Shown here: positions 49,672 to 58,720 of the stretch, piece by piece
Numbering within the stretch: position 1 is the first letter of the stretch
How the letters are laid out: each line of letters begins with the position of its first letter
NCBI RefSeq assembly: GCF_000383475.1
Contig: NZ_KB911459.1
Location: 696,467-760,466, forward strand
From: Microbacterium sp. 11MF
GTDB lineage: Bacteria > Actinomycetota > Actinomycetes > Actinomycetales > Microbacteriaceae
DNA: 64,000 bases
Reading direction: 5' to 3'
Translations under genes and position numbers: made by a program
Notes under the pieces: model-generated
The model's input: only the letters and a program-made list of their open reading frames with translations
Database searches by the model: none
Told to the model about the DNA's origin: nothing

Positions 49672-52238
49672 CGTGCTCCGGGCGATCGTCGGGCAGGCTG
49701 GGTCGGCGCCGTCCGCGGGACGAGCGCGTCGAACTGGGCGAGGACCTCCGCGGTATAGGCGTCGACGTCGAGGGATGCGGGGGTCACACGGCCCTCGAGG
49801 AACGCCCGCATCCCGTCGGCGAGGGCGTCATCGTCTCGGTCGACGATGTGCATGTCGTCGCCCGGGAGCGCGCCCCGGGCCGAGCCGAAGGCCGTCGACA
49901 CGATCGGCAGAGCCAGCTGAGCCGCCTCGATCAGCACCATGGGCTGCCCCTCGTAATCGCTCGAGAGGACGAAGCAGTCGCAGCGCTGCATGACCGAGAC
50001 AGGGTCGCGCAACGGCCCGGTCAGGAACACCCGTCCGGTGAGGCCGGCGTCGCGCACCTGCTGCTCCAGGGTGTTCCGGAGCGGCCCGCCGCCCACGATG
50101 AACAGTTGCGTGTCGGGGGCTGTGTCCGCCAGGCGCGCGAACGCCCGGATCAACCGCGCGTGGTTCTTCTCCGTTGAGAGGCGTCCCACGGTGACGAATC
50201 GGCGGATGCCGGGCACGGCGAGCGCGGTGTCGACGGCCTCGCCCAGTCCGGCATCCTCGCTCTCCGGGCCGCTGTCCGCTGTCGGTGCCGTCGAGACCAC
50301 GTCGGGCAGGTTCCGGAGCGTGACGAACCGGTCGGCGGAGGCGAACTCCGCGAGTTCGGTGCGGTTGAGGTCAGTGAGGGCGGGGGAGACCGAGACGAGC
50401 TGGTCGTAGGCCCGGTACATCGCGAAGACGCGTCCGAGCGAGCGGCGGAAGGCCTGCTTGCCGTGAACCGTCCGATCCCGGTCGGCGGCCATCTCGTTGT
50501 GCAGCCAGATCGCACGGGTCGCCCGCGGCGAGTGGAGCAGCAGGTGTGCCCAGAACGGGCTGTAGCCGCTGAAGTCGGCGACCCAGTCGAACTTCGCGGA
50601 CCCGAAGATCCTCGTCCACTCGTCGTGCCACAGGGACTTGTGGCCGAGTCGCCGGTGCGCCCGGAGCGGATCGGTGCTCACGTCCGCCACGCGGCGCAGG
50701 ACCTGGCGCACCTTGAGCCCGTTCATGCCGCCGACCCGGAAGACCTGGCGGATGCCGGAGTCAAGCCGTGACTGGTTGTGCTGCGTCGTCGCGCCGCGCG
50801 GGTAGGCCATGAGAGCGGTGACGTCGTACCGCTGGGTGTCGAGCGAGTTGAGGAGGTTGACCGCGGCGGTCGTGATGCCGTTCAGCCGCATCCCGCCGAG
50901 GTAGAACAGCAACCGCGGTCGGTCGTCGCGGCGGACCGGCCGCACGCGGCGACCGTCCGTCAGTCCGCGGAAGACGATGTCGATCACCCGTGAGGTCGCC
51001 CGACCGTCGTCGAAGGGGACGAAACGCTCGGCCCACTCCGCGTACCGGGGGTGCGGCGTCGCGTCGTCCGCCATCAGCCCGGCGAGGTCGCGGCCGAGCT
51101 CGACGGGATCGGTGCGGACGGGTCCCGGCAGCTCATCGAGCGGCATGTAGGTGCCGCGGACGGCCGAGTAGTCGTCGCCGTCCGGGACGAGGAAGCCCAC
51201 GGGACGGCCCGTGGCGAGGTAGTCGAAGAAGATCGACGAATAGTCCGTGACGAGGGCGTCCGCGAGTCCGAGCAGGACATTCGTCGCCGTGGTGTTGGGG
51301 ACGAGGAGACGCTTCAGAGCGGGGATCCGCGTCGCCGCGCGGTGCACCACCTGGTGCGTCTTGAGGAGGACGGTCGTGTCGTCGCCCAGCTCTCGCTGCA
51401 TGCCGGCGACCTGCTCGGCGAGGTGCGCGAGGTCGGCGTCCGGCGCCTGGAAAGACGATCCGCGCCAGGTGGGCGCGAACAGGACGATCCGCTTCCCGGT
51501 CAGGTCCGTCCCGAGCGCGCAGCCCAGTTCGGCGACGCGCTGCGCGCGTTCGGCGTCCGACATCCACTGCCGATCGATGCGCGGGTAGCCCTCCTCGATG
51601 ATCGATCCGCGATAGACGTTCCGCAGCTGGTAGGCGTCTTCGTACATGGTCTCGGCCATGAAGGGGTTGGCAGCGAGCAGGTAGTCGGCGTTCAGCAGGT
51701 TGCGAAGCGTGTTCGCCGACTCGCGCGCGCCGCCGGGCATGTCGAACCCCATCAGCTTCAACGGTGTGCCGTGCCAGGTGTTCAGGTAGACCTGACCCGT
51801 GCGCTTGCTGAACGCCGGCGGGAACGTGGCGTTGTTGACGAGGTAGCCCGCGGTCGAGAGGGCCCGCCAATAGGCGCCGCTGCCGCGGCGGACGACCACG
51901 ACGTTCGACGAACCGGCGAACTCGGCACGCACGGCGGCTGCGGCATCCGTGTCACTGATCGCCCAGATGTGCGTCAGGTCGGCGAACTCCGGGTCCGCCA
52001 GGAGCGCGCGGAAGATCGCCTCGGGGTTGCAGAGGGCGCCGTTGCCGGCGAACGACTCGTAGACGACGGTGCGGCGACGGATCGGGAGCGAGCGAGCCCA
52101 CGCGATCTGCTCGGACGTCGGGATGCGCTTCGCGCGGGTGAGGGCCCAGCGGACGGCGCGGGTGACGGCAGGCGGAAGGGGCGAACGCATGTAGGTGTGC
52201 TGTGCTCTCGTCGACGGCAGATCAGGGCGCGACTTCAC
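49668..52238 (-). CDS. Fusion of CDP-glycerol glycerophosphotransferase and GT4 glycosyltransferase
   Basis: 856 residues, two enzymes in one chain. Residues about 55-430: VVYESFAGNGALCNPEAIF, YLNTWHGTPLKLMGFD, IVLFAPTWRG, DALVTDYSSIFFDYLATGRP (CDP-glycerol transferase). Residues about 440-840: GT-B fold with VGRLSTEKNHARLIRAFARL, LFIVGGGPLRNTLEQQV and SSDYEGQPMVLIEAAQLALP, the GT4 nucleotide-sugar site. It could add polyol phosphate and sugar to the same polymer. GTG 52238 lies inside the end of the acyltransferase gene; ATG 52190 is a possible alternative start. Confidence 0.85.
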   Translation of the reverse strand: MKSRPDLPSTRAQHTYMRSPLPPAVTRAVRWALTRAKRIPTSEQIAWARSLPIRRRTVVYESFAGNGALCNPEAIFRALLADPEFADLTHIWAISDTDAAAAVRAEFAGSSNVVVVRRGSGAYWRALSTAGYLVNNATFPPAFSKRTGQVYLNTWHGTPLKLMGFDMPGGARESANTLRNLLNADYLLAANPFMAETMYEDAYQLRNVYRGSIIEEGYPRIDRQWMSDAERAQRVAELGCALGTDLTGKRIVLFAPTWRGSSFQAPDADLAHLAEQVAGMQRELGDDTTVLLKTHQVVHRAATRIPALKRLLVPNTTATNVLLGLADALVTDYSSIFFDYLATGRPVGFLVPDGDDYSAVRGTYMPLDELPGPVRTDPVELGRDLAGLMADDATPHPRYAEWAERFVPFDDGRATSRVIDIVFRGLTDGRRVRPVRRDDRPRLLFYLGGMRLNGITTAAVNLLNSLDTQRYDVTALMAYPRGATTQHNQSRLDSGIRQVFRVGGMNGLKVRQVLRRVADVSTDPLRAHRRLGHKSLWHDEWTRIFGSAKFDWVADFSGYSPFWAHLLLHSPRATRAIWLHNEMAADRDRTVHGKQAFRRSLGRVFAMYRAYDQLVSVSPALTDLNRTELAEFASADRFVTLRNLPDVVSTAPTADSGPESEDAGLGEAVDTALAVPGIRRFVTVGRLSTEKNHARLIRAFARLADTAPDTQLFIVGGGPLRNTLEQQVRDAGLTGRVFLTGPLRDPVSVMQRCDCFVLSSDYEGQPMVLIEAAQLALPIVSTAFGSARGALPGDDMHIVDRDDDALADGMRAFLEGRVTPASLDVDAYTAEVLAQFDALVPRTAPTQPARRSPGAR

Positions 52239-53364
52239 CCGCCCGGCGACGCGCTCGCGCCGCGACAGCTCGGTGGACGCGTCGCGCCAACGTATGCATT
52301 CTAGCTTCGACTCCCTCGTAGAACCCCCAGGCGACTAGGAGGCTGATCGGGATCCCGAGCACTCCGACGAGCAGCCAGGCCTCCGAACCGAAGGCGAATG
52401 CGAGGGTCGCGAGCACCGGCACGTGCACGAGGTAGAGACTGAACGAGATCTTTCCGAGCCATTGGATGGGTCGCGTCTCGAACAGTCGGATGGCCGGGCC
52501 CCAGGCGAGCGCCACCAGGACGATGCCCGCGGCACCCGGAGCCGCGAAGGCCCAGAGCACGGTGCTGAGGTCTGTCCCGCTGGGCACGATCGGCCGGGCC
52601 AGCCAGCTCGCGATGAGCATCGCGACGCTCACCAGCGTGAACAGGGGCATGAACCATCGGGGCCGCGGACGCTCCACCCACGCCAGCAGATCCGGCATCC
52701 GCGCCGCCATGATCGTGCCGACGATGAAAACCGGGAAGTAGAGCAGCTCGCTCTGCTCGAAGATGCGACCAGCGACGCTCAGGCCGCAGCAGACGATCAC
52801 CGCTGCGAGCGCGTGACGCCGCACGAGGAGGGCGAGCGCCGTCGCCAGGGGCAGGACGATCGAGTACAGCAGTTCCCAGTGCAACGACCACAGGGGATTG
52901 TTGAGCGGGTACTGGCGCGGCACGAGCGATGCCTGCGCGAGGAAGGAACCGACCGATACCGACTCGGCGTGCGTCTCGGCCATCCATGATCCGGCTGGCA
53001 TCGCGGAGCGATCGCGGGGGACGAGGAAGATGAGGAGGGCACTCAGCGCCAGCGAGGCGATCACCGGCCCGTAGAGGCGGACGACGCGAGCCGAGAGGAA
53101 GCCCATCCAGGAGAAGTTCTCTCGGAACACCGGGAGGACGACGACGAGACCCGACAGCACGAAGAAGACGAGGACCGCCTCATTGCCGGCGGTGAGGAGC
53201 TTCACCGGGGACTCGGAGATGACCGCCCAGCTGACGGTTCCCTCGAGGAGGGGTTCCGCGATCAGCAGCCAGTGGTGCAGGAGGACGACCAGCGCGGCGA
53301 CCCCGCGCAGCCCGTCGAGGCTCTGGATTCGGCCTGTCGGCTGCTTCGGGGGAGTCGTGACCAC
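52222..53364 (-). CDS. Acyltransferase 3 family (OafA/YrhL-like) membrane protein
   Basis: 380 residues with about ten membrane helices. N-terminal IQSLDGLRGVAALVVLLHHW carries the conserved Arg and His of the family; VFFVLSGLVVVLPVF and NPLWSLHWELLYSIVLPLA are also conserved. Such enzymes O-acylate cell-surface glycans. TACCGT precedes GTG 53364 by 6 bases, so it starts a leaderless transcript that continues into the fusion gene (17-base overlap) and the GT2 gene: modification, polymerisation and glycosylation on one mRNA. Confidence 0.88.
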   Translation of the reverse strand: MVTTPPKQPTGRIQSLDGLRGVAALVVLLHHWLLIAEPLLEGTVSWAVISESPVKLLTAGNEAVLVFFVLSGLVVVLPVFRENFSWMGFLSARVVRLYGPVIASLALSALLIFLVPRDRSAMPAGSWMAETHAESVSVGSFLAQASLVPRQYPLNNPLWSLHWELLYSIVLPLATALALLVRRHALAAVIVCCGLSVAGRIFEQSELLYFPVFIVGTIMAARMPDLLAWVERPRPRWFMPLFTLVSVAMLIASWLARPIVPSGTDLSTVLWAFAAPGAAGIVLVALAWGPAIRLFETRPIQWLGKISFSLYLVHVPVLATLAFAFGSEAWLLVGVLGIPISLLVAWGFYEGVEARMHTLARRVHRAVAARARRRAGEVAP

Positions 53365-53442
53365 TCGACAACGGTAGTCACTGTCGAACAGAGCCCCACA
53401 CCACTTGCGCCGGGGCGGGGCCGTGTGCAGGACCGGACGTCG

Positions 53443-53667
53443 TCAGTTCCCCGTGCCGGTCGCCGCGACGATGGCGGCGACGAGGGATGCCGCCGCGAGC
53501 AGCAGCGCCGCTCCGATGAGGATCGCATGGACGGTGAGGAACCTCGTGGGACGACCGTTCGCGTCACGTGCCCGCGGATCGCGGGAGACACGGCGGTAGA
53601 ACGTCGGCCAGACGATCACGTTGAAGGCGGCGTTCAGGATCAACAACGTGACGAGAAGGGGGAGCAC
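53443..53667 (-). CDS. SCO4848-like small membrane protein
   Basis: 74 residues, two hydrophobic helices (MLPLLVTLLILNAAFNVIVW and VHAILIGAALLLAAASLVAA) joined by PTFYRRVSRDPRARDANGRP. The WPTFYRRVSRDPRA stretch resembles the SCO4848 family of actinobacterial membrane proteins. Function unknown. TAGCGT (forward 53674-53679) is 6 bases before the GTG, so it has its own leaderless promoter. Confidence 0.7.
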   Translation of the reverse strand: MLPLLVTLLILNAAFNVIVWPTFYRRVSRDPRARDANGRPTRFLTVHAILIGAALLLAAASLVAAIVAATGTGN

Positions 53668-53676
53668 GCGGCCACG

Positions 53677-54528
53677 CTACTCGTTGTCCGGGGCCCCGGC
53701 GCCGCCGTCTCCACGCCGACGTCGGCCGCGGAGACCGCGTCGGACCGACGGCGGGCGCACGGCGTCGCGAGGACGGGGGGCGAGTTCGCTCGGGAAGGCG
53801 AGGGGCGGCGGGCCGAAGGCGCGTCGGGCGCCCACGACGACGCGGCGGCCGAGGATGTGGTTGCCGCTGCCCCCCACGACCGCCCCGACGCCGAACGGGA
53901 GCGCCCGTCCGATGAGCGACGCACCGCCCTGCGCGGCGAACCGTCGGATGAAGGAGGCTTTGAGCCGATCGATGAGGGGGCCGACCATGGCCTTCGGCAG
54001 CGAGGTGGTCACCAGCTTGCCCCAGTAGGCGTCGCGTCCTGGGCCGACGCCCCGCACCTGGCCGGCGAACTGGCTGACGAGATCGACGCCCTCCTTGCCC
54101 GCCATGAGCGTGAGCACGAGAGCGCGGGCGCGGTCGGGATCGGTGACGCGGAAGCCGTGCACCTCCGCCAGGGACTGCGCGAACAGCGCGGTCGTCTCGA
54201 GGAATCCGACGGTCTCGGCTCCGCTGAGCGCCAGGGTGACCGCCGTGCCGATGCCGGGGACGACGGCAGTCGCTCCGACAGCGGCCCCACCGGTGGTCAC
54301 GGCTGCCAGGTAGCGCCGTTCCAGTATCCGGATGACGTCGGCGGGCGTCGCCTCCGGATGACGTGACCGGATCGCGTGGAGGTGCGCTCCGACCGCCGGT
54401 TGCTGGACAGCGAGCACCCGATCGAGGACGCGGATGAGCCAGGGGTGCTCCGGCGAGCCGACCGGCGGGAGACCCCCCACCCAGGCGGCGTCATCGGGGA
54501 GCGAGTGGATGCGGGGAACGTCGGTCAT
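53677..54528 (-). CDS. Unknown protein, weakly EcsC-like
   Basis: 283 residues. N-terminal part globular (DVPRIHSLPDDAAWVGGLPP; PWLIRVLDRVLAVQQPAVGA), then a Gly/Ala-rich hydrophobic core (TTGGAAVGATAVVPGIGTAV; LALSGAETVGFLETTALFAQ) and FGVGAVVGGSGNHILGRRVV, ending in a basic Arg/Pro-rich tail. The core reminds me of EcsC-type proteins but I cannot assign it. It follows the nucleotidyltransferase gene by 37 bases on the same strand. Codon use matches neighbours. Confidence 0.6.
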   Translation of the reverse strand: MTDVPRIHSLPDDAAWVGGLPPVGSPEHPWLIRVLDRVLAVQQPAVGAHLHAIRSRHPEATPADVIRILERRYLAAVTTGGAAVGATAVVPGIGTAVTLALSGAETVGFLETTALFAQSLAEVHGFRVTDPDRARALVLTLMAGKEGVDLVSQFAGQVRGVGPGRDAYWGKLVTTSLPKAMVGPLIDRLKASFIRRFAAQGGASLIGRALPFGVGAVVGGSGNHILGRRVVVGARRAFGPPPLAFPSELAPRPRDAVRPPSVRRGLRGRRRRGDGGAGAPDNE

Positions 54529-54565
54529 GTGTGTGCTCGCGGCCCTCGGCCGCTCGCGCGGCGCG

Positions 54566-55255
54566 TCAGACGTAGAAGTTGGCCCGCTCGAGGTCTTCGG
54601 CGAAGTCCACCTCGACGGCGTAGAGATCGGAGATGTCGAGAGGGCGCAGCTTCAGGCCGTTCTCGGCCACGGCGAGCTCGAGTCCACGCTCGAAGTAGTC
54701 CTGGTTGTCGACGTTGCCGAGCTGCGCGATGAGCGCGGGCTTGTCGGCACGGGAGATGTAGTTGATCCCGACGGCTTCGCCGAGGCCGCCGACGACCGTC
54801 TTCGACAGTTCGGCGATGTTGCCTTCCGCGTCGACGGTGTACTTGACCTCTTCGTCGCTCACCTTCGAGGTGTTGACGGTCACGAAGGACTGCTCGGCCT
54901 CGACCAGGGCGAGCGCGCGCCCGAGTACGCGGGGGTCGAAAACGACGTCGCCGTTCATCCACAGCACGCCCGACTTGCCCGTGGCCTTGAGCGCGCGAAG
55001 AAGGCTCTTCGACGTGTTCGTCTGGTCGTAGCGGTCGTTGTAGACGTAGTCGACGTCCGGGAACGCCTCGACGATGGTCTCGGCGCGGTAGCCGACGACC
55101 GTCGTGATGGGGGCGGCAGGTCCGAATGCAGCGTGGATGTTGTCGTGCTGCTGCCCCATGATGCTGCGGCCGTCGTTCAGGGTCGTCAGCGGCTTGGGCA
55201 GGCTGCGGCCGAGCCGCGAGCCCATGCCGGCTGCGAGAATGACGATCTTGGTCAC
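54566..55255 (-). CDS. LicC-like nucleotidyltransferase
   Basis: 229 residues, MobA/GlmU-like NTP-transferase fold: IVILAAGMGSRLGRSLPKPL (nucleotide loop), VLWMNGDVVFDPRVL (metal Asp) and VDNQDYFERGLELAVAENG. Closest in feel to phosphocholine/polyol-phosphate cytidylyltransferases (LicC group). In this setting it may activate the alcohol phosphate used by the three CDP-glycerol-type transferases; this is inferred. GTG 55255 has AGGAG 6 bases upstream and a leader from the 184-base divergent region shared with the ABC gene. Confidence 0.8.
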   Translation of the reverse strand: MTKIVILAAGMGSRLGRSLPKPLTTLNDGRSIMGQQHDNIHAAFGPAAPITTVVGYRAETIVEAFPDVDYVYNDRYDQTNTSKSLLRALKATGKSGVLWMNGDVVFDPRVLGRALALVEAEQSFVTVNTSKVSDEEVKYTVDAEGNIAELSKTVVGGLGEAVGINYISRADKPALIAQLGNVDNQDYFERGLELAVAENGLKLRPLDISDLYAVEVDFAEDLERANFYV

Positions 55256-55439
55256 GTGGTGCTCCTGACGATGTGGTCAATGTCCGTTCATCGGAAAGAC
55301 ACATCTTCGTGCCGGGTCAATGCTATCCGGGGTGCCTGAAAAGGGCCCGTATCCAGGTCCGACGTTGCGCATTCGTGATAACTCACACAACGTGACACTC
55401 CCTCAGGAGCGGCGCACGCCGGCTTGATAGGTTTATCCC

Positions 55440-56885
55440 GTGACGCCTCCCAAGACACGACCGCCCCGCAAAAAGGCGCCCGTGTCCGGCGCCGGCACCG
55501 CCGTCCCGCCGCCGCCCGAGGTTCCCGCCGCCGTGGCCGCCGCCGAGCTGCCGGGGACGCCTGTGGATGCCGACGCTCCCGAGGTTCCGCCGAAGCCCGA
55601 GATCCCGGCATCCGTTGCGGCGGCACGCTTCGAAGAGCCGATCGTCGCCGACCAGGAGCCGCAGGACCTCGATGAGGGAACGGATGTCGCTGCCGGCGAC
55701 CCGGACCCGATCCCCGAGACAGAGCCGGTCGCCGAGGCGGAGCCCGAGCCGGTGAGGGAAGCCGAGCCCGAGCCGATGCCCGAACCCGAGCCGGAGGGCG
55801 AGCCCGAGCCCGTCATCGAGCCTGAGCCCGAGTCGCCCGCGGACACGCATCCGGAGGTGATCGAGGTCCCCCAGGAGACCGAGGACATCGAGGTTTCGAA
55901 TGTCGCTGATGTCTCCGTGCCTGCGGATGCCGCAGAGGTCGAAGAGCCGTCGGACGTGACGGTCGACCCCCAGGAAGGTCCCGGCCCGACGGACGCGGAC
56001 GCTCCCACCGTCGCGTTCGAGGTCGAGGAGGCGGAGGAGCTCGCTCCGGAAGCGCCCGCGACCGCCGTTATGCCGCAGATGGATGCGGAGGTCGAGACCG
56101 AGGCCTCCGAAGAGACGACGCGGCCGACGCCCGCCCTGCGGATGACGGATGTCTCGAAGTCGTTCGGCCGCACGCGCGCGGTGGATGCGGTGGACCTCGA
56201 GATCCCGGCGGGGAGCTTCTACGGGATCGTGGGGCCCAACGGTGCGGGTAAGACGACGACCCTTTCGATGATCGCGGGCCTCCTGCGTCCCGATGGGGGG
56301 ACCATCGAGGTCGGCGGGATCGATCTGCGACGCGACCCCCGGGGCGCCAAGGCGCTCATGGGGGTCCTGCCCGATCGACTCCGCACCTTCGAGCGGCTCA
56401 CGGGGCGACAGCTCCTTCACTACTACGGGGTCCTCCGCGGTCTTCGCGGAGCCGTCGTCGCCGAACGCACGGAAGACCTCGGCCGGGCGTTCGACCTCAC
56501 GGCCGCCCTCGCCCGTCCCGTCTCCGACTACTCCGCCGGCATGACGAAGAAGATCATGCTCGCGGGGGCGATGATCCACGCCCCCCGTCTGCTGGTGCTC
56601 GACGAGCCCTTCGAAGCGGTCGATCCGGTCTCGAGCGAGGTCATCCTCGACATCCTCTCCGCCTATGTCGCCCGAGGCGGCACGGTCGTCCTCTCGAGTC
56701 ACGGCATGGAGCTCGTCGAGCGCGTCTGCGACGGAGTGGCGGTCATCGTCTCGGGTCAGGTGCTGGCGAAGGGCACCGTCGACGAGGTGCGCGGGGATCA
56801 CACCCTCGCGGAGCGCTTCATGCAGCTCTCCGGCGGCCTCAGCGACGTGGAGGGGCTGGAGTGGTTGCACACGTACTCCGACTGA
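55440..56885 (+). CDS. ABC transporter ATPase with long Glu/Pro-rich N-terminal extension
   Basis: 481 residues. Residues 1 to about 230 are low complexity: basic start (PPKTRPPRKKAP), then acidic Glu/Pro runs (EPEPVREAEPEPMPEPEPEG). The ATPase follows: Walker A GPNGAGKTTT (about 265), signature YSAGMTKKI in place of LSGGQ, Walker B LLVLDEPFEAVD and SSHGMELVERV. GTG 55440 follows TAGGTT by 6 bases (leaderless). It overlaps the permease gene by 25 bases. The extension probably forms an extended cytoplasmic tether. Confidence 0.88.
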   Translation: MTPPKTRPPRKKAPVSGAGTAVPPPPEVPAAVAAAELPGTPVDADAPEVPPKPEIPASVAAARFEEPIVADQEPQDLDEGTDVAAGDPDPIPETEPVAEAEPEPVREAEPEPMPEPEPEGEPEPVIEPEPESPADTHPEVIEVPQETEDIEVSNVADVSVPADAAEVEEPSDVTVDPQEGPGPTDADAPTVAFEVEEAEELAPEAPATAVMPQMDAEVETEASEETTRPTPALRMTDVSKSFGRTRAVDAVDLEIPAGSFYGIVGPNGAGKTTTLSMIAGLLRPDGGTIEVGGIDLRRDPRGAKALMGVLPDRLRTFERLTGRQLLHYYGVLRGLRGAVVAERTEDLGRAFDLTAALARPVSDYSAGMTKKIMLAGAMIHAPRLLVLDEPFEAVDPVSSEVILDILSAYVARGGTVVLSSHGMELVERVCDGVAVIVSGQVLAKGTVDEVRGDHTLAERFMQLSGGLSDVEGLEWLHTYSD

Positions 56886-58414
56886 GGCTCGCGCTGCTGG
56901 TCGGCGCCCTCAACGCGCGGCCTCTGGTCCTGCTGCGACGGCTCGCGGGCTTCGCTGTCCTCGCCCTCGCGGTGGCGGCCGTCTGCGTGGCCCTCATCCG
57001 ACTCGACCGTGTTCCCGACGGCGAGGCGGCGACGCTCACGGTGGTGGGAAGCTCCCTCCTGGTCGCGGGCTTCTTCCTGATTCCGCTGTTCAGCGGCGTC
57101 GAGGACCCGCTCGATCCGCGTCGGTTCGTGGTCACGGGTGAAGAGCCGGGACGGGTGGCCTGGTCGGTCGCGCTCGCATCGCCGCTCGGCATCCCGGGTC
57201 TGGTCGTCGTCGCGGTCGCGGCGGCGATGATCGCGGCGTGGACCGGCCACGGCTCGCCGGCCGGTCTCGCCGTTCTGGCAGCGCTCCTGCTCGTCGGAAC
57301 CTCCGTGCTCGCGGCCCGGTGCGCGATGGCGGTGTCCGCCGTGGCCCTCCGCGACCGGCGGTCGCCTCAGCTCACCGGCCTGATGGTGACGGCGGCTGGT
57401 GTCGTCGCGATCCCCGTCGCCGCCTTCGCGTTCTCACTGGAGTGGTCCGGCGGACTGCCGTCCCAACTGACGGAGGCGGCGCAGGTGCTCGCCGTCACCC
57501 CGTTCGGTGCGGCATCCGCCATCGCGGTCCGTAGCGGAGGCGAACTCGTCGCATCAATGCTCGTCGCGGTCGGCACACTCCTCGCCCTTGCGGCGCTGTG
57601 GCAGCTGCTCGTCCGGACTCTCATGACCTCGACCGAGCGCGTCGTGCCGGTCGGGGAACGTCGCGGACTCGGCTGGTTCGCCGTCATGCCCGGCACGCCG
57701 GGCGGAGCCATCGCCGCCCGCAGCATCGTCTACTGGTTCTCCGATCCTCGCTACCTCGCGAATGTCATCGTCGTCCCGGTCGCCTCGGTCCTCATCGTGA
57801 CACCCCTCCTGGTGGTGGGCGTCCCTCTGCAGACCGTCGCGCTGATCCCACCCCCGATCCTCGCCTTGTTCCTGGGCTGGCTCGTGCACAACGACCTCGC
57901 CTACGACTCGACGGGGGTCTGGCTGCACATCTCGGCCGGAGTCCGTGGCGTCGCCGATCGCCTCGGACGCCTCGTCCCCATAGTCTTGGTGGGTGTCCCG
58001 CTCCTGGCGTTGGCGATCACCGCGTCGATCTGGATCCACGGGCGATGGGCCGTGCTGCCGGCGCTCGTCGGAGTGTGCGTGAGCCTGTTCGCCACTGGCT
58101 TGGGTCTGAGCTCCATCTCCTCGGTGGCCGCCCCGTACGCGGTCTCACGACCGGGGGAGGGACCGTTCGAGCAGCCTCAGCGCACGGGCGGCTCGATGAC
58201 GCAGGCGCTCGTCCTGCTCGGTGCGATCCTCCTCTCCGCGCCGGCGCTCTGGTGGGGGTGGCTGTCCCTCGCCGGCGACGAGGATGAGGCGTGGACGTCC
58301 TTCTGGAGCGGTGTCGGCGTCGGGGCGGCGGTCCTCGTCGTCGGCGTGGCCATCGGCGGGGCCCTCTTCGAGCGTCGCACCAGCCGCACCATGGAATTCG
58401 CCGAGACGCTCTGA
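56861..58414 (+). CDS. ABC transporter permease
   Basis: 517 residues with about 12 hydrophobic helices (FAVLALAVAAVCVALIRL; LLVAGFFLIPLFSGVEDPLD; IVLVGVPLLALAITASIWIH; VGAAVLVVGVAIGGALFERR). The layout matches the ABC-2-like export permeases partnered with single ATPases in Actinobacteria; substrate unknown. The GTG start lies 25 bases inside the ATPase gene, so the two are translationally coupled. A pump composed of two copies of each is inferred. Confidence 0.82.
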   Translation: MVAHVLRLRLALLVGALNARPLVLLRRLAGFAVLALAVAAVCVALIRLDRVPDGEAATLTVVGSSLLVAGFFLIPLFSGVEDPLDPRRFVVTGEEPGRVAWSVALASPLGIPGLVVVAVAAAMIAAWTGHGSPAGLAVLAALLLVGTSVLAARCAMAVSAVALRDRRSPQLTGLMVTAAGVVAIPVAAFAFSLEWSGGLPSQLTEAAQVLAVTPFGAASAIAVRSGGELVASMLVAVGTLLALAALWQLLVRTLMTSTERVVPVGERRGLGWFAVMPGTPGGAIAARSIVYWFSDPRYLANVIVVPVASVLIVTPLLVVGVPLQTVALIPPPILALFLGWLVHNDLAYDSTGVWLHISAGVRGVADRLGRLVPIVLVGVPLLALAITASIWIHGRWAVLPALVGVCVSLFATGLGLSSISSVAAPYAVSRPGEGPFEQPQRTGGSMTQALVLLGAILLSAPALWWGWLSLAGDEDEAWTSFWSGVGVGAAVLVVGVAIGGALFERRTSRTMEFAETL

Positions 58415-58453
58415 CCCGACCACGCGGCGCCGCGTCGCAGTACACTCGGGGGA

Positions 58454-58720
58454 ATGAGCACGCCGATCGACAGCCCGGATCAGGGCGGCCTCGCCACACT
58501 CGACCGTGAGCTCGAGGAGCTCATCCGCGAGGAGGCGATCGAGCCCGGCGACCATGAGCGGTTTTCGCACTACGTCAAGAAGGACAAGATCCTCGAGTCG
58601 GCCATCACGGGCAAGCCCGTGCGCGCACTCTGCGGCAAGAAGTGGACGCCGGGTCGCGACCCGGAGAAGTTCCCGGTCTGCCCGACGTGCAAGGAGATCT
58701 ACGCCTCGCTGACCTCGTAA
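58454..58720 (+). CDS. DUF3039 zinc-ribbon-like small protein
   Basis: 88 residues. Conserved actinobacterial DUF3039: HERFSHYVKKDKILESAITG, then ALCGKKWTPGRDPEKFPVCP with C60, C76 and C79 in a C-x15-CPTC arrangement; H34 or H39 could complete a zinc site. Function unknown. TACACT (58441-58446) lies 7 bases before the ATG (leaderless). Its last 22 bases overlap the 3' end of the convergent pncB. Confidence 0.88.
   Translation: MSTPIDSPDQGGLATLDRELEELIREEAIEPGDHERFSHYVKKDKILESAITGKPVRALCGKKWTPGRDPEKFPVCPTCKEIYASLTS

Noticed and set aside
55256..55439. Possible riboswitch or small RNA in the divergent gap
   Set aside because: I could not find a conserved aptamer motif or a strong terminator hairpin; only promoter and ribosome-site signals are supported.
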